Assembly: GCF_000186225.1 (NCBI RefSeq) | Contig: NC_014933.1 | Span: 1,302,001 to 1,366,000 of the forward strand | DNA length: 64,000 nt | Reading direction: 5' to 3' | Source: Bacteroides helcogenes P 36-108 | GTDB lineage: Bacteria > Bacteroidota > Bacteroidia > Bacteroidales > Bacteroidaceae | In this document: positions 7,530-15,764 of the stretch, one piece after another | Numbering within the stretch: the stretch's first letter is position 1 | How the letters are laid out: each line of letters starts with the position of its first letter | Notes under the pieces: generated by a model | Told to the model about the DNA's origin: nothing | Database searches by the model: none | What the model saw: the letters and a program-made list of their open reading frames with translations, nothing else | Position numbers and translations under genes: made by a program

Positions 7530-10412
7530 ATGAAATTGAAATTTACTTCAGTTTGTTTGCTGGCCGGATGGGTGTTTGCTGCATGTGCCGGCAGTGGATT
7601 GCAAAAGACCGAAAATGGCATTATCGTAGAGATCAATCAACAACGGTCTACAGATGTGCGCAAGGTACGGGTGGAGGTTATGGGCGAGAAGCTTATCCAT
7701 GTATCTGCCACTCCGGAAAAGAACTTCTCGGAAGAGCCAAGTCTCATTATCGTTCCCCAAAAGAATAAGGCAGGTTTTAAAGTAGAAGAACAGGATGATG
7801 AGATTATGGTAAAAACATCGCAACTGTGTGCCATCGTATCCAAGGCTACAGGAGAGGTGCGCTTCACGGATGCCGCAGGAAAACAGATTTTGGCGGAAGA
7901 CCAAGGCGGACGCACTTTCACTCCGATTAAAGTGGAAGGAACTAACGGATATACCGTGCGCCAAGTATTCCGGTCGGCCGGCAATGATGAGGCTTTCTAC
8001 GGTTTGGGACAGCATCAGGCGGACGAATTCAATTATAAAGGGAAGAATGAGGAACTGTTTCAGTATAACACAAAGGTTTCAGTTCCGTTCATCGTGTCCA
8101 ACAAGAACTACGGTGTGCTGTGGGATAGCTATTCCCTTTGTCGTTTTGGTGATCCGCGTGACTATTCCCAGTTGTGCGGCATATTCAAACTGTATGACAA
8201 GGACGGAAAAGAAGGTGCTCTGACGGGTACATACATACCGGCCGGCAAAGATGCGAAAGTCATTGTACGTCGGGAAGATTCCCTTTACTTTGAGCATCTG
8301 GACCGTGCCGCCCATCTGGAAAAGGTGGTGAACCTGCCCGACGGGTTTCCCCTCATGGGCTCGCATGTAACTTATGAAGGGGAGATAGAACCGTCGGAAA
8401 CCGGTCTGTTCCGTTTCATTCTTTACTATGCAGGCTATACGAAGGTATATCTCAATAATGAACCGGTGGTTCCCCGGCGTTGGCGTACTGCTTGGAATCC
8501 CAACAGTTATAAATTTACCGTCCATTTGGAAGCAGGCAAGCGGGTTCCTTTAAAGATTGAATGGGAGCCTGACGGATATGTGTCTTATTGCGGCTTGCGG
8601 GCATTGAGTCCGGTGGCCGATGAAGAGCAAAACAAACTCTCTTGGTGGGGCGAGATGCAGAATGAGATAGATTACTATTTTGTTTATGGCGACACGATGG
8701 ACGATGTGATAAGCGGCTATCGCACCCTGACCGGCAAGTCTCCGATTATGCCCAAGTGGGCGATGGGCTACTGGCAAAGCCGCGAGAAGTACAATACGCG
8801 CGAAGAAGTCCTCTCCACTCTGAAAGAGTTCCGTGAGAGGCAGATACCCATTGACAATATTGTGATAGACTGGCTGCACTGGAAGCAGGATGCGTGGGGC
8901 AGCCACGAGTTCGATCCCGAACGCTTTCCTGATCCCAAAGGTATGGTGGATTCCATCCATGCCATGCACGGACGAGTGATGGTTTCCGTATGGCCCAAAT
9001 TCTACACTACGACCGAACACTATAAAGAATTCGATGAGAAAGGATGGATGTATCAGCAGGCTGTCAGAGACAGCATCAGGGATTGGGTAGGTCCCGGCTA
9101 TGTAGGTTCTTTCTATGATGCTTACGCTCCGGATGCCCGCAAACTCTTCTGGAAGCAGATGCAAGACCACTACTGCCCGCTTGGTATTGATGCCTGGTGG
9201 ATGGATGCCAGCGAACCTAACGTGCGCGACTGCACGGATATGCAATATCGCAAGGCGCTTTGCGGCCCTACGGCACTCGGTCCTTCTACCAAGTTCTTCA
9301 ATGCCTATGCACTGATGAATGCCGAGGCCATATATGACGGACAGCGTGGCATGGATCCGGACAAGCGCGTCTTCCTGCTCACCCGTTCGGGTTTTGCGGG
9401 GCTGCAACGCTACTCCACGGCTACTTGGAGTGGTGATATTGCCACCCGTTGGGAAGATATGAAGTCACAGATTGCGGCCGGACTGAACTTTGCTGTCAGC
9501 GGCATTCCTTATTGGACAATGGATATCGGTGGATTCTGTGTGGAAAACCGCTATGTTGCAGGTCAGAAGGAACTGGATGAGACCGGACGTGAGAACTCCG
9601 ACTACAAGGAATGGAGGGAACTGAACGCCCGCTGGTATCAATTTGGCGCATTCTGTCCACTGTTTCGTGCGCACGGACAGTATCCGTTCCGCGAAGTTTG
9701 GAACATAGCTCCCGCCGGGCATCCGTGTTATAATTCCATTCTTTATTACACGAAGCTTCGCTACAACATGATGCCGTACATTTACTCTTTGGCAGGTATG
9801 ACTTATTTTAATGACTACACCATTATGCGTCCGTTGGTGATGGACTTCACGGCCGATGCAAATGTAAATGATATAGGCGACCAGTTCATGTTCGGTCCCG
9901 CCCTGATGGTCGCCCCGGTCTATGAATACGGTGCACGCAGCCGTGAAGTGTATTTCCCTGCTCCGTGCGGTTGGTATGACTTCTACTCTGGCAAGTACGT
10001 GGCAGGCGGACGGAAACTGACGGTGGATGCTCCATACGAACGCATTCCGCTTTATGTCCGCGAAGGTTCCATTGTGCCTTACGGGCCGGATATGCAATAT
10101 AGTGACGAGAAGCCGGCCTCCGAAATTACCTTGTATGTCTATACCGGGCAAAACGGTGCATTCACTCTCTACGAAGATGAAGGGGTGAACTACAATTATG
10201 AAAAGGGACAATATGCCGCTATCCCGTTTACTTACAATGAAGCCGAAAGGACTTTGGTTATCGGCGGCCGCACGGGTGAATTTCCCGGTATGCTGAAAGA
10301 GCGTACTTTCAACGTCGTGAAAGTAGGCAGAGACAAGCCGCAGCCATTCGACTTGAAGGCGAAAGGCAAAATAGTGAAATATGACGGGAAAGCACAATCG
10401 GTGAGATTGTAA
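7530..10412 (+). CDS. GH31 alpha-glycosidase with PA14 insert, likely alpha-xylosidase
   Basis: 960 aa from the ATG at 7530. A GTG at 7476 in the same frame adds 18 residues that precede a good signal peptide, so it is rejected. The lipobox is VFAAC; no acidic residues follow it, which suggests a periplasmic lipoprotein. Residues about 260-370 resemble a PA14 domain (GEIEPSETGLFRFILYYAG) inserted before the catalytic barrel, as in xyloglucan-active GH31 alpha-xylosidases. The barrel has the nucleophile Asp559 in WWMDASEP, and Asp636 in WSGDIATRW as probable acid/base. Family GH31 removes terminal alpha-linked xylose or glucose. Xyloglucan or isoprimeverose-type substrates are inferred from the PA14 layout. 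Regulation by the upstream HTCS is likely. Confidence 0.93.
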   Translation: MKLKFTSVCLLAGWVFAACAGSGLQKTENGIIVEINQQRSTDVRKVRVEVMGEKLIHVSATPEKNFSEEPSLIIVPQKNKAGFKVEEQDDEIMVKTSQLCAIVSKATGEVRFTDAAGKQILAEDQGGRTFTPIKVEGTNGYTVRQVFRSAGNDEAFYGLGQHQADEFNYKGKNEELFQYNTKVSVPFIVSNKNYGVLWDSYSLCRFGDPRDYSQLCGIFKLYDKDGKEGALTGTYIPAGKDAKVIVRREDSLYFEHLDRAAHLEKVVNLPDGFPLMGSHVTYEGEIEPSETGLFRFILYYAGYTKVYLNNEPVVPRRWRTAWNPNSYKFTVHLEAGKRVPLKIEWEPDGYVSYCGLRALSPVADEEQNKLSWWGEMQNEIDYYFVYGDTMDDVISGYRTLTGKSPIMPKWAMGYWQSREKYNTREEVLSTLKEFRERQIPIDNIVIDWLHWKQDAWGSHEFDPERFPDPKGMVDSIHAMHGRVMVSVWPKFYTTTEHYKEFDEKGWMYQQAVRDSIRDWVGPGYVGSFYDAYAPDARKLFWKQMQDHYCPLGIDAWWMDASEPNVRDCTDMQYRKALCGPTALGPSTKFFNAYALMNAEAIYDGQRGMDPDKRVFLLTRSGFAGLQRYSTATWSGDIATRWEDMKSQIAAGLNFAVSGIPYWTMDIGGFCVENRYVAGQKELDETGRENSDYKEWRELNARWYQFGAFCPLFRAHGQYPFREVWNIAPAGHPCYNSILYYTKLRYNMMPYIYSLAGMTYFNDYTIMRPLVMDFTADANVNDIGDQFMFGPALMVAPVYEYGARSREVYFPAPCGWYDFYSGKYVAGGRKLTVDAPYERIPLYVREGSIVPYGPDMQYSDEKPASEITLYVYTGQNGAFTLYEDEGVNYNYEKGQYAAIPFTYNEAERTLVIGGRTGEFPGMLKERTFNVVKVGRDKPQPFDLKAKGKIVKYDGKAQSVRL

Positions 10413-10500
10413 ATGATGAGTGGAATATTTTTATTCATATCGGGGGTGTTGTTTGAGCTGGAATAAGTTACCGGTGGCTTGTGACAAATCTGTCGAGTTA

Positions 10501-10532
10501 TTTGTCTTTCGTGTGTGAATGCTGTATTTTTG
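10501..10532 (+). promoter_or_regulatory. Bacteroides-type promoter
   Basis: TTTG at 10501-10504, 20-base spacer, TATTTTTG at 10525-10532: a perfect match to the Bacteroidota primary-sigma consensus. Transcription would start near 10539 and read a short reading frame at 10558 and the methyltransferase-like gene. Confidence 0.7.
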
Positions 10533-10557
10533 CGCACATGTTAGACAAATGCCCGAT

Positions 10558-10662
10558 ATGATGATGAATAATCGAAAGACTATTGACGGAGATAATGTAC
10601 TCTTCACCGTTACGGAAAACTGTTCTTCAGACGAAGTGATAATTAAAGGAAAATTACATTGA
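10558..10662 (+). CDS. Possible 34-aa upstream ORF
   Basis: Starts with three consecutive ATG codons about 20 nt after the predicted transcription start and ends 20 nt before the ATG of the next gene. The peptide contains DGDNVLFTVTENCSSDEV and has no known motif. Its position suggests a small protein or a translated leader coupled to the methyltransferase-like gene, but composition alone does not prove translation. Confidence 0.3.
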   Translation: MMMNNRKTIDGDNVLFTVTENCSSDEVIIKGKLH

Positions 10663-10682
10663 TAGAAGCTGCCGACAGAAAA

Positions 10683-11333
10683 ATGGATATAGTTGCTGTG
10701 AACCGTGTTGTCCTTGCCTTGAAGCGTCCTTTCATCTGGCTGCTTCGTTTCCGCTATCGTTGTGGCTACGGAGTGCATTCTCCCTTTGCCTTTAATCTGA
10801 TCACATTTGTCATTTACGAGCGTACACCTTATTATAAATATAAGGAGTTGAAGGCGAAACAGAAAGAACTCGTTTTACCCTTTTCAGGCAAGTGTTGGAA
10901 GTATGAGCCGGAAAAGATAAAGCGCCTTTTGTTCCGGTTGGTCAATTATGCCCGTCCGGACACAATAGTGGATGCCGGTACGCTTGCCGCCTCCTCCCTT
11001 TACCTGAAGGCCGGGAAGGAAGGAGCCGACTATATTGCCGCTTCCGCACTTTCGGAGCTTTTCCTCGAAGCCGGTGTGCCTGTGGATTTTCTCTATTTGC
11101 ATGACTACCGGCATCCGGAATTCGTAGAAAGCGTATTCAGCGTTTGTGCTGCCCGTACAACGTGTAAATCGGTTTTCGTCATTGAAGGAATTCGTTATAC
11201 CTCAAAAATGTTTGCTCTATGGAAGCGCATGAAACAGGATGCTCGGACAGGAGTCTCGTTTGATCTTTACGATATCGGTATCATCTTCTTTGATAAAACA
11301 AAGATAAAACAAGACTATATTGTCAACTTTTGA
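10683..11333 (+). CDS. SAM-methyltransferase-like protein, Bacteroidota family
   Basis: 216 aa from the ATG at 10683; a TTG in frame at 10659 would add eight residues but overlaps the short ORF upstream. The N-terminal CGYGVHSPFAFNLI motif marks a Bacteroidota family usually annotated as class I SAM-dependent methyltransferase. A degenerate nucleotide-binding strand, TIVDAGTLAASSLYL, is seen near residues 95-115, where a canonical motif I would be glycine-rich. The glycine-poor loop leaves catalytic activity doubtful. No substrate can be proposed. The next gene follows 34 nt downstream. Confidence 0.65.
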   Translation: MDIVAVNRVVLALKRPFIWLLRFRYRCGYGVHSPFAFNLITFVIYERTPYYKYKELKAKQKELVLPFSGKCWKYEPEKIKRLLFRLVNYARPDTIVDAGTLAASSLYLKAGKEGADYIAASALSELFLEAGVPVDFLYLHDYRHPEFVESVFSVCAARTTCKSVFVIEGIRYTSKMFALWKRMKQDARTGVSFDLYDIGIIFFDKTKIKQDYIVNF

Positions 11334-11367
11334 TTATCTTTAGGTGTTTCAATAAAAAAACGTTCTT

Positions 11368-11922
11368 ATGAAGATATATACCAAAACCGGAGATAAAGGG
11401 ACCACTTCTCTTGTAGGGGGTACTCGCGTGCCCAAGACTCACATTCGCCTTGAAGCCTATGGCACGGTAGATGAATTGAATTCCAACCTCGGCTTATTGA
11501 TAACTTATTTGTCCGATGAACGGGACAAGGGCTTTCTGCAACAAGTGCAGGATAAACTTTTTGCGGTAGGATCTCATCTTGCCACCGACTGTGAAAAGAC
11601 AAGACTCAATGAAGTCAGTGTCATAACTCCCGCATTGGTGCAAGCCATAGAGCAGGAGATTGATTATCTGGATTCCATTCTTCCCCCTCTTTCATCGTTT
11701 GTCCTTCCTGGAGGAAGCCGTGGGGCGGCTGTCTGCCATATCTGCCGCACGGTCTGCCGTCGTGCCGAACGCCGGATTCTTACTCTGGCAGATCAGGTGG
11801 AAGTATCCCCGGAATTATTGGCTTATGTAAACCGTTTGTCAGATTATTTGTTTGTTTTGTCTCGAAAAATCAATATGGATGAGAAAAAAGATGAAATATT
11901 TTGGAATAATAGTTGCAAGTGA
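11368..11922 (+). CDS. ATP:cob(I)alamin adenosyltransferase, PduO type
   Basis: 184 aa, typical length for the family. It transfers the adenosyl group of ATP to cob(I)alamin to make coenzyme B12. Diagnostic motifs: [14 protein letters not shown] at the N-terminus (ATP site), [13 protein letters not shown], and PGGS followed by [11 protein letters not shown] in the C-terminal helices, which includes the conserved Arg-Ala-Glu-Arg set. Cytoplasmic trimer in the family. The adjacent genes are not B12 genes. Bacteroides scavenges cobamides, so this probably serves salvage and methylmalonyl-CoA mutase supply (inference). Confidence 0.95.
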   Translation: MKIYTKTGDKGTTSLVGGTRVPKTHIRLEAYGTVDELNSNLGLLITYLSDERDKGFLQQVQDKLFAVGSHLATDCEKTRLNEVSVITPALVQAIEQEIDYLDSILPPLSSFVLPGGSRGAAVCHICRTVCRRAERRILTLADQVEVSPELLAYVNRLSDYLFVLSRKINMDEKKDEIFWNNSCK

Positions 11923-11942
11923 AATAATTTGTTATACTTTTG
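11912..11942 (+). promoter_or_regulatory. Promoter for DUF2795-like gene
   Basis: GTTG at 11912-11915, 19-base spacer, TACTTTTG at 11935-11942. It overlaps the end of the adenosyltransferase gene and lies about 50 bases before the ATG at 11994. Confidence 0.6.
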
Positions 11943-11993
11943 CCGAAAAATAGAAAGAAGGACTTAATATTCACAATTTTAATACTTATAGAC

Positions 11994-12215
11994 ATGTATT
12001 GGACATTGGAATTAGCATCAAAACTCGAAGATGCCCCTTGGCCGGCAACCAAGGATGAATTGATTGATTATGCCATGCGTTCGGGTGCTCCGCTTGAAGT
12101 GATTGAAAATTTGCAAGAGATGGAAGATGAGGGCGAGATTTATGAAAGTATTGAAGATATTTGGCCTGATTATCCCAGTAAAGAGGATTTCTTCTTTAAC
12201 GAGGAGGAGTATTAG
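11994..12215 (+). CDS. DUF2795-family small acidic protein
   Basis: 73 aa from the ATG at 11994; the promoter at 11912-11942 excludes any farther upstream start. The sequence has WPATKDELIDYAMRSGAP, the hallmark of the DUF2795 family, whose members are small helical proteins of unknown function related to a domain seen in some DNA-associated proteins. The C-terminal half is strongly acidic (EEEY at the end). It is monocistronic: own promoter, and a strong terminator 46 nt after the stop. Confidence 0.85.
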   Translation: MYWTLELASKLEDAPWPATKDELIDYAMRSGAPLEVIENLQEMEDEGEIYESIEDIWPDYPSKEDFFFNEEEY

Positions 12216-12260
12216 CGTAAACCAAAGAGCCTTTGAAGACACAGGCTGCGAGTAAATAGA

Positions 12261-12288
12261 ATGGGCGATTTCTTAATCGCCCATTTTT
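12261..12288 (+). terminator. Intrinsic terminator
   Basis: Perfect 10-bp stem ATGGGCGATT / AATCGCCCAT with a TCTT loop, then TTTTAT. It ends the transcript of the DUF2795-family gene before the helicase gene. Confidence 0.9.
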
Positions 12289-12309
12289 ATTATTTAAAAT
12301 ACATTAATT

Positions 12310-14745
12310 ATGACAGAAATGCAGGAAGAAGGTACATTGCGGTTACCGGAGTTGAAAGAACGGCGCTTGCCGGAGACTTGTCGTGAGGCTGTAAGCGTAC
12401 TCTTAAAAGAGGTTTACGGTTATGACCGGTTCCGTGACTTTGAGATTTATGATGATTTGTTTAAGGGGAAAGAGAAGCTTTGTATTTCTCAGGGGCAACT
12501 GATAGAGCATGTTATCCTTGAGGCGGAGAAGGCACGGAAAAGTGAGGCACAGGTGGACAATATCCTCTTGACAGCGCCTACCGGTTCGGGAAAATCTCTG
12601 CTGTTCCAGCTTCCTGCCATTTATCTGGGAAAAGAGTACGGGCTTCTCACTATCGTGGTTTCTCCTTTGAAAGCACTGATAGTAGATCAGGTGGAGAGCC
12701 TGCTGGATTTGGGCTATACGCGCGTGGCATATGCATCCTCCGACCTCTCGCCTGAACAAAAGTCGGACGTTTACCGCCGCGTGCGTGAAGGGGAAATCGA
12801 CTTGTTCTACCTTTCACCGGAGTTGCTTCTCTCCTATGACATCAGGCACTTTGTGGGTGAACGCCGCATCGGGATGGTGGTTATCGACGAAGCACATACG
12901 GTCACTACGTGGGGCAAGGAATTCCGTGTGGACTATTGGTTCTTGGGAAGATATCTCAGCGAGTTGAAGCAGAACCTTGGTTATGCCTTCCCCTTGTTTG
13001 CGCTGACAGCTACGGCTGTGTGGAATCCTAAGGGGGGCAACGACATGATATTCGAGACAATACGTTCTTTGCAGATGGAGCCTTGTGTGCTCTATGTGGG
13101 TACGGTGAAGCGCCGGAACATCGGCTTTGACATCCGGCAGATGCAGATAGAGGCGGGAGAAACTTACGACAGAGCCAAGCAGCGCGTGGTGCTGGCCCGT
13201 ACGGAAGACTTTCTGGACGGACACAAGACATTGCTCTACTATCCTTTTGCCGGAGGCATCGAGATGCGTCTCAAAACTTGGGTAAAGTCCACTGACTGGC
13301 ACTATGTGGCCACTTATTACGGCAAAAAGGACAAGGTGCAGAAAGCAGCCATTGTGCAGGAGTTCAAGGAGGGAGAGAAGAAGCTGATCATCGCTACCAA
13401 GGCTTTCGGCATGGGTGTGGACATCAGTGATATAGACCGTGTGTATCATGCGGCCCCCTCAAGCACATTTGTCGATTATATTCAGGAAATAGGGCGTGCG
13501 GCACGCGATGGCAGCATTCAAGGAGTGGCATCTACCGACTTCAACGAACGCGATTTCTACTACATGAAGCGTCTGCACCAGACTGGGAACATCGCCCAGG
13601 AACAACTGGTACTCATTCTTAGAAAACTGGCCGATGTATATCGGATGAAGGGCGGCAGGCAGGAGATGCTGGTATCACTCTCCGACTTTGAATTTGTGGT
13701 GAAGCTGCCCCGTACCAAGAATAAGCTTGAATATGAGGCAGAGTTGGGACAGCTCATCAAGACGGCTCTCTTGTGGCTCGAAGACGATTTGGCAAAACGC
13801 TTTGGCAAGCACTTGATAGAAGTCAGCCCCAAGAATCTGTTGACCGAAGGGTACATTCAGGACAAGACGGGCGATGCCTTTGCCCGCGAGTTTGCCGATT
13901 ACCTGACGCCGATAGCAGGAGAGGAAGGACTTTATAAAGCGCATCTGGAAGACATCTGGGAGAAGCGTTTCTCCGAACTGGGCTATAAGGAGTTCAAGCA
14001 GAAATTGAACAACGGGACTTTGATGGAAGGGGCCCGTGCAGTGTCGGTGGGAAAGCATGAAGTGCTGCTGAAAGAAGACGCTTCTGTGATCCGTCAGCGC
14101 ATGGATGCTTTGTTCAAGGACTTGGGCATAATGCTGAAGACGGCCCTGATAAAGTCGAAAGGAAAATTTGATGAAGACGGATTGCGCCTCCTCTTTGCCG
14201 ATCACAACATGGATGTACGTTCTGCCAAGCGCTTTATCGGATCTCTGCTCGAAAGCCGTACGGAGGAAGGCCGCAGCGTGAGCTACATCAGCAGCGCAAA
14301 GAAGAAAGACTCGAACGAGCTTTCTTTCACGGTGACCAGAGGATTCGACCTGCTCTTGTCCCGTTATCAGAAGCTGTTCGCACAGCGCATAGTAGGCAAT
14401 GCCGGTGACCGCCTCACCTACTTCTGCACTCCTTTTTCCGACCTGAACATGCTGCTCAACCTGCTTTCCATGCTCGGAGGATTGTCGTTCAGCGTAGAAG
14501 GGGGAGGCACGCCCTGCGTCCTTGTTTGCTTCAACGAACCTGACCTTTTGCTGCAACTGGCTTCTTCGGGCGATTACCGCAATCAGATTCTCGATGACAA
14601 CGAGCGTATTTTTGAGGAGCAGATAGAACTCTTCACTTCCTTCTTCGGCAACGACAGCCTGACCGACGGGCAACGTTGGGACTTTGTGGAAGATTATTTC
14701 ACGGGTATGGGTGTGGAAGAACTGAAGAAGAAGTACGAGGGGTGA
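12310..14745 (+). CDS. RecQ-like superfamily 2 DNA helicase
   Basis: 811 aa. ATP-dependent helicase domain: motif I APTGSGKS with Lys95, motif II DEAH at 193-196, motif III ALTATA, and motifs V-VI in KAFGMGVDISDIDRVYHAA and QEIGRAARDG. These match the RecQ subgroup. The C-terminal 400 residues carry no zinc-binding cysteine cluster or HRDC domain that I can see, so this is a RecQ-like paralogue rather than standard RecQ. A role in DNA repair or recombination is inferred. The 3' end overlaps the convergent GNAT gene by 47 bp. Confidence 0.85.
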   Translation: MTEMQEEGTLRLPELKERRLPETCREAVSVLLKEVYGYDRFRDFEIYDDLFKGKEKLCISQGQLIEHVILEAEKARKSEAQVDNILLTAPTGSGKSLLFQLPAIYLGKEYGLLTIVVSPLKALIVDQVESLLDLGYTRVAYASSDLSPEQKSDVYRRVREGEIDLFYLSPELLLSYDIRHFVGERRIGMVVIDEAHTVTTWGKEFRVDYWFLGRYLSELKQNLGYAFPLFALTATAVWNPKGGNDMIFETIRSLQMEPCVLYVGTVKRRNIGFDIRQMQIEAGETYDRAKQRVVLARTEDFLDGHKTLLYYPFAGGIEMRLKTWVKSTDWHYVATYYGKKDKVQKAAIVQEFKEGEKKLIIATKAFGMGVDISDIDRVYHAAPSSTFVDYIQEIGRAARDGSIQGVASTDFNERDFYYMKRLHQTGNIAQEQLVLILRKLADVYRMKGGRQEMLVSLSDFEFVVKLPRTKNKLEYEAELGQLIKTALLWLEDDLAKRFGKHLIEVSPKNLLTEGYIQDKTGDAFAREFADYLTPIAGEEGLYKAHLEDIWEKRFSELGYKEFKQKLNNGTLMEGARAVSVGKHEVLLKEDASVIRQRMDALFKDLGIMLKTALIKSKGKFDEDGLRLLFADHNMDVRSAKRFIGSLLESRTEEGRSVSYISSAKKKDSNELSFTVTRGFDLLLSRYQKLFAQRIVGNAGDRLTYFCTPFSDLNMLLNLLSMLGGLSFSVEGGGTPCVLVCFNEPDLLLQLASSGDYRNQILDDNERIFEEQIELFTSFFGNDSLTDGQRWDFVEDYFTGMGVEELKKKYEG

Positions 14746-15232
14746 TTTTCTGGAACGCCAGCCTCTCGTCTCCGTTGGCCAGGTAGATGATGCCGCAATA
14801 GCGGAAACCATGTTTTGTAAGGATATGCCGGAGGATGCGGTTGTCCCGGTGGGTGTCGGCACGCAAATTGGGAATTTGCGCGTAGCACCACCCGAGGCAG
14901 GCGGCTGCTGTTCCTTTGCTGTCTTCGGTGCTTGCCAGCCGGTGTATCACCCCGTAGGGGAGGGTGTCTTCCAGCCACTCTCCTTCATAAATGCGGGTAT
15001 ATGTGGGGTCGTTTCCCCGGATAAAGGCGAATGTCCCGATGATCTTTCCATTGTCGTCAAGGCATACATAGCTGTTGCCGTCCCGTATATCCTTTGTGAC
15101 GATGTCGATAGAAGGATAGTTGCCTGTCCACTGTGCCATGTTTCCGTCTTTCCGCATGATGCGTTTGGCCTGTTCAAAGATATCCATCAGGATATCCGTT
15201 TCTGTGGGTTCCGTCTTTCTGATTCTTATCAT
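14699..15232 (-). CDS. GNAT-family N-acetyltransferase
   Basis: 177 aa. N-terminal MIRIRKTEPTETDILMDIF and the core strand SYVCLDDNGKIIGTFAFI are typical of the Gcn5-related fold; the acetyl-CoA region precedes LRADTHRDNRILRHILTKHGFRYCG, which is the usual C-terminal alpha4-beta6-beta7 region. It transfers an acetyl group from acetyl-CoA to an amine; substrate unknown. The tail overlaps the convergent helicase gene. The ATG is only 5 nt after a hairpin with a T10 tract, so expression may depend on terminator read-through. Confidence 0.9.
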   Translation of the reverse strand: MIRIRKTEPTETDILMDIFEQAKRIMRKDGNMAQWTGNYPSIDIVTKDIRDGNSYVCLDDNGKIIGTFAFIRGNDPTYTRIYEGEWLEDTLPYGVIHRLASTEDSKGTAAACLGWCYAQIPNLRADTHRDNRILRHILTKHGFRYCGIIYLANGDERLAFQKITPRTSSSVLPHPYP

Positions 15233-15237
15233 ATCCG

Positions 15238-15277
15238 AAAAAAAAAAGAGATTAATCTTTTGAGGGAATTAATCTCT
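15238..15277 (-). terminator. Strong hairpin with T10, directly before the GNAT start
   Basis: On the minus strand AGAGATTAAT (15277-15268) pairs with ATTAATCTCT (15256-15247), followed by ten T (15247-15238). The GNAT ATG lies 5 nt further on. It ends either an independent small RNA or acts as an attenuator for the GNAT gene. Confidence 0.8.
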
Positions 15278-15307
15278 GTTACAGTGCCGGGCTTTTTGCC
15301 TGCTTTG

Positions 15308-15321
15308 GCGGAAAGATAGGG
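15308..15321. repeat. Partial copy of tRNA-Ser 3' end, putative attachment site remnant
   Basis: GCGGAAAGATAGGG matches GCGGAAAGACAGGG at 22426-22439 (the 3' end of tRNA-Ser) in 13 of 14 bases and in the same orientation. It lies 7.1 kb away, at the far side of the accessory genes, where the displaced tRNA end would lie after integration. The match decays beyond 14 bases, so this is tentative. Confidence 0.35.
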
Positions 15322-15460
15322 TAATGAACCTATCTCCTTATGTCGCTTTAATTCAACTCTTTATCAATATGTCAATGCCTTAGGGGGTACAATTTAGGTT
15401 TCAAAAAAGACGTTTATCTGTCGTCCTTTGACTGTTCATTGTCTGCCTAAAACTTCGGTT

Positions 15461-15492
15461 CAAAGATACAACTCTTTTCCAAATTACGCAAA
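15461..15492 (-). promoter_or_regulatory. Promoter reading toward the GNAT gene
   Basis: On the minus strand TTTG (15492-15489), 20-base spacer, TATCTTTG (15468-15461). Full consensus. Drives the leader or small RNA ending at 15238. Confidence 0.75.
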
Positions 15493-15519
15493 TGTCTGAA
15501 TATAAATATTTAGCGTTTA

Positions 15520-15568
15520 AGTGTAAGGTGCAAGCTATATATATAGATATATACTTGCACCTTACACT
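15520..15568. repeat. Long perfect inverted repeat
   Basis: AGTGTAAGGTGCAAG (15520-15534) and CTTGCACCTTACACT (15554-15568) are perfect 15-bp complements around an AT-only-like loop of TATA steps. No T tract follows on either side, so it is not a plain terminator; it may be a cruciform, an insulating hairpin or a dispersed repeat. Confidence 0.7.
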
Positions 15569-15667
15569 AAATCATCTCTAAAATCATTTTCCTCCTTACA
15601 ATGAACGTTTATTGCGTGGGAATAAACATCAGACGTGAGAATAAGGATTTTATCTATATAAAAGACC

Positions 15668-15737
15668 TTTGAACGTTTGAGAAAAGAAGATTGAACAAAT
15701 TAGAAAAACAGAGGCTGCCATTCCTCCTGTATCTTTG
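15668..15737 (+). promoter_or_regulatory. Promoter with 22-bp direct-repeat operator (copy 1)
   Basis: Two direct repeats begin TTTGAAC at 15668 and ATTGAAC at 15690, each followed by an AGAAAA block; spacing is exactly 22 bp, two helical turns. TATCTTTG (-7 box) is at 15730-15737, 62 bp from the first repeat start. There is no good -33 box, and the second repeat reaches the -33 region, as expected for a promoter needing an AraC-type activator. The same module lies before the aldehyde reductase gene. Confidence 0.75.
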
Positions 15738-15764
15738 CAGCAGAATTTTAAAACAAAAGAAAAA

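Larger units (their letters stand above)
15238..15455 (-). ncRNA. Candidate small RNA or attenuator leader
   Basis: A minus-strand transcript of about 220 nt bounded by a consensus promoter (15461-15492) and the T10 hairpin (15238-15277). No reading frame of note. Internal complementary pieces include GAUAGGUUCAUUACCCUAUC, which folds as a small hairpin at about 15335-15315, and GGCAAAAAGCC nearby. The arrangement promoter, structured leader, terminator, ORF fits transcription attenuation; a stand-alone RNA such as a 6S-like regulator is also possible. No riboswitch class is recognised. Confidence 0.5.
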
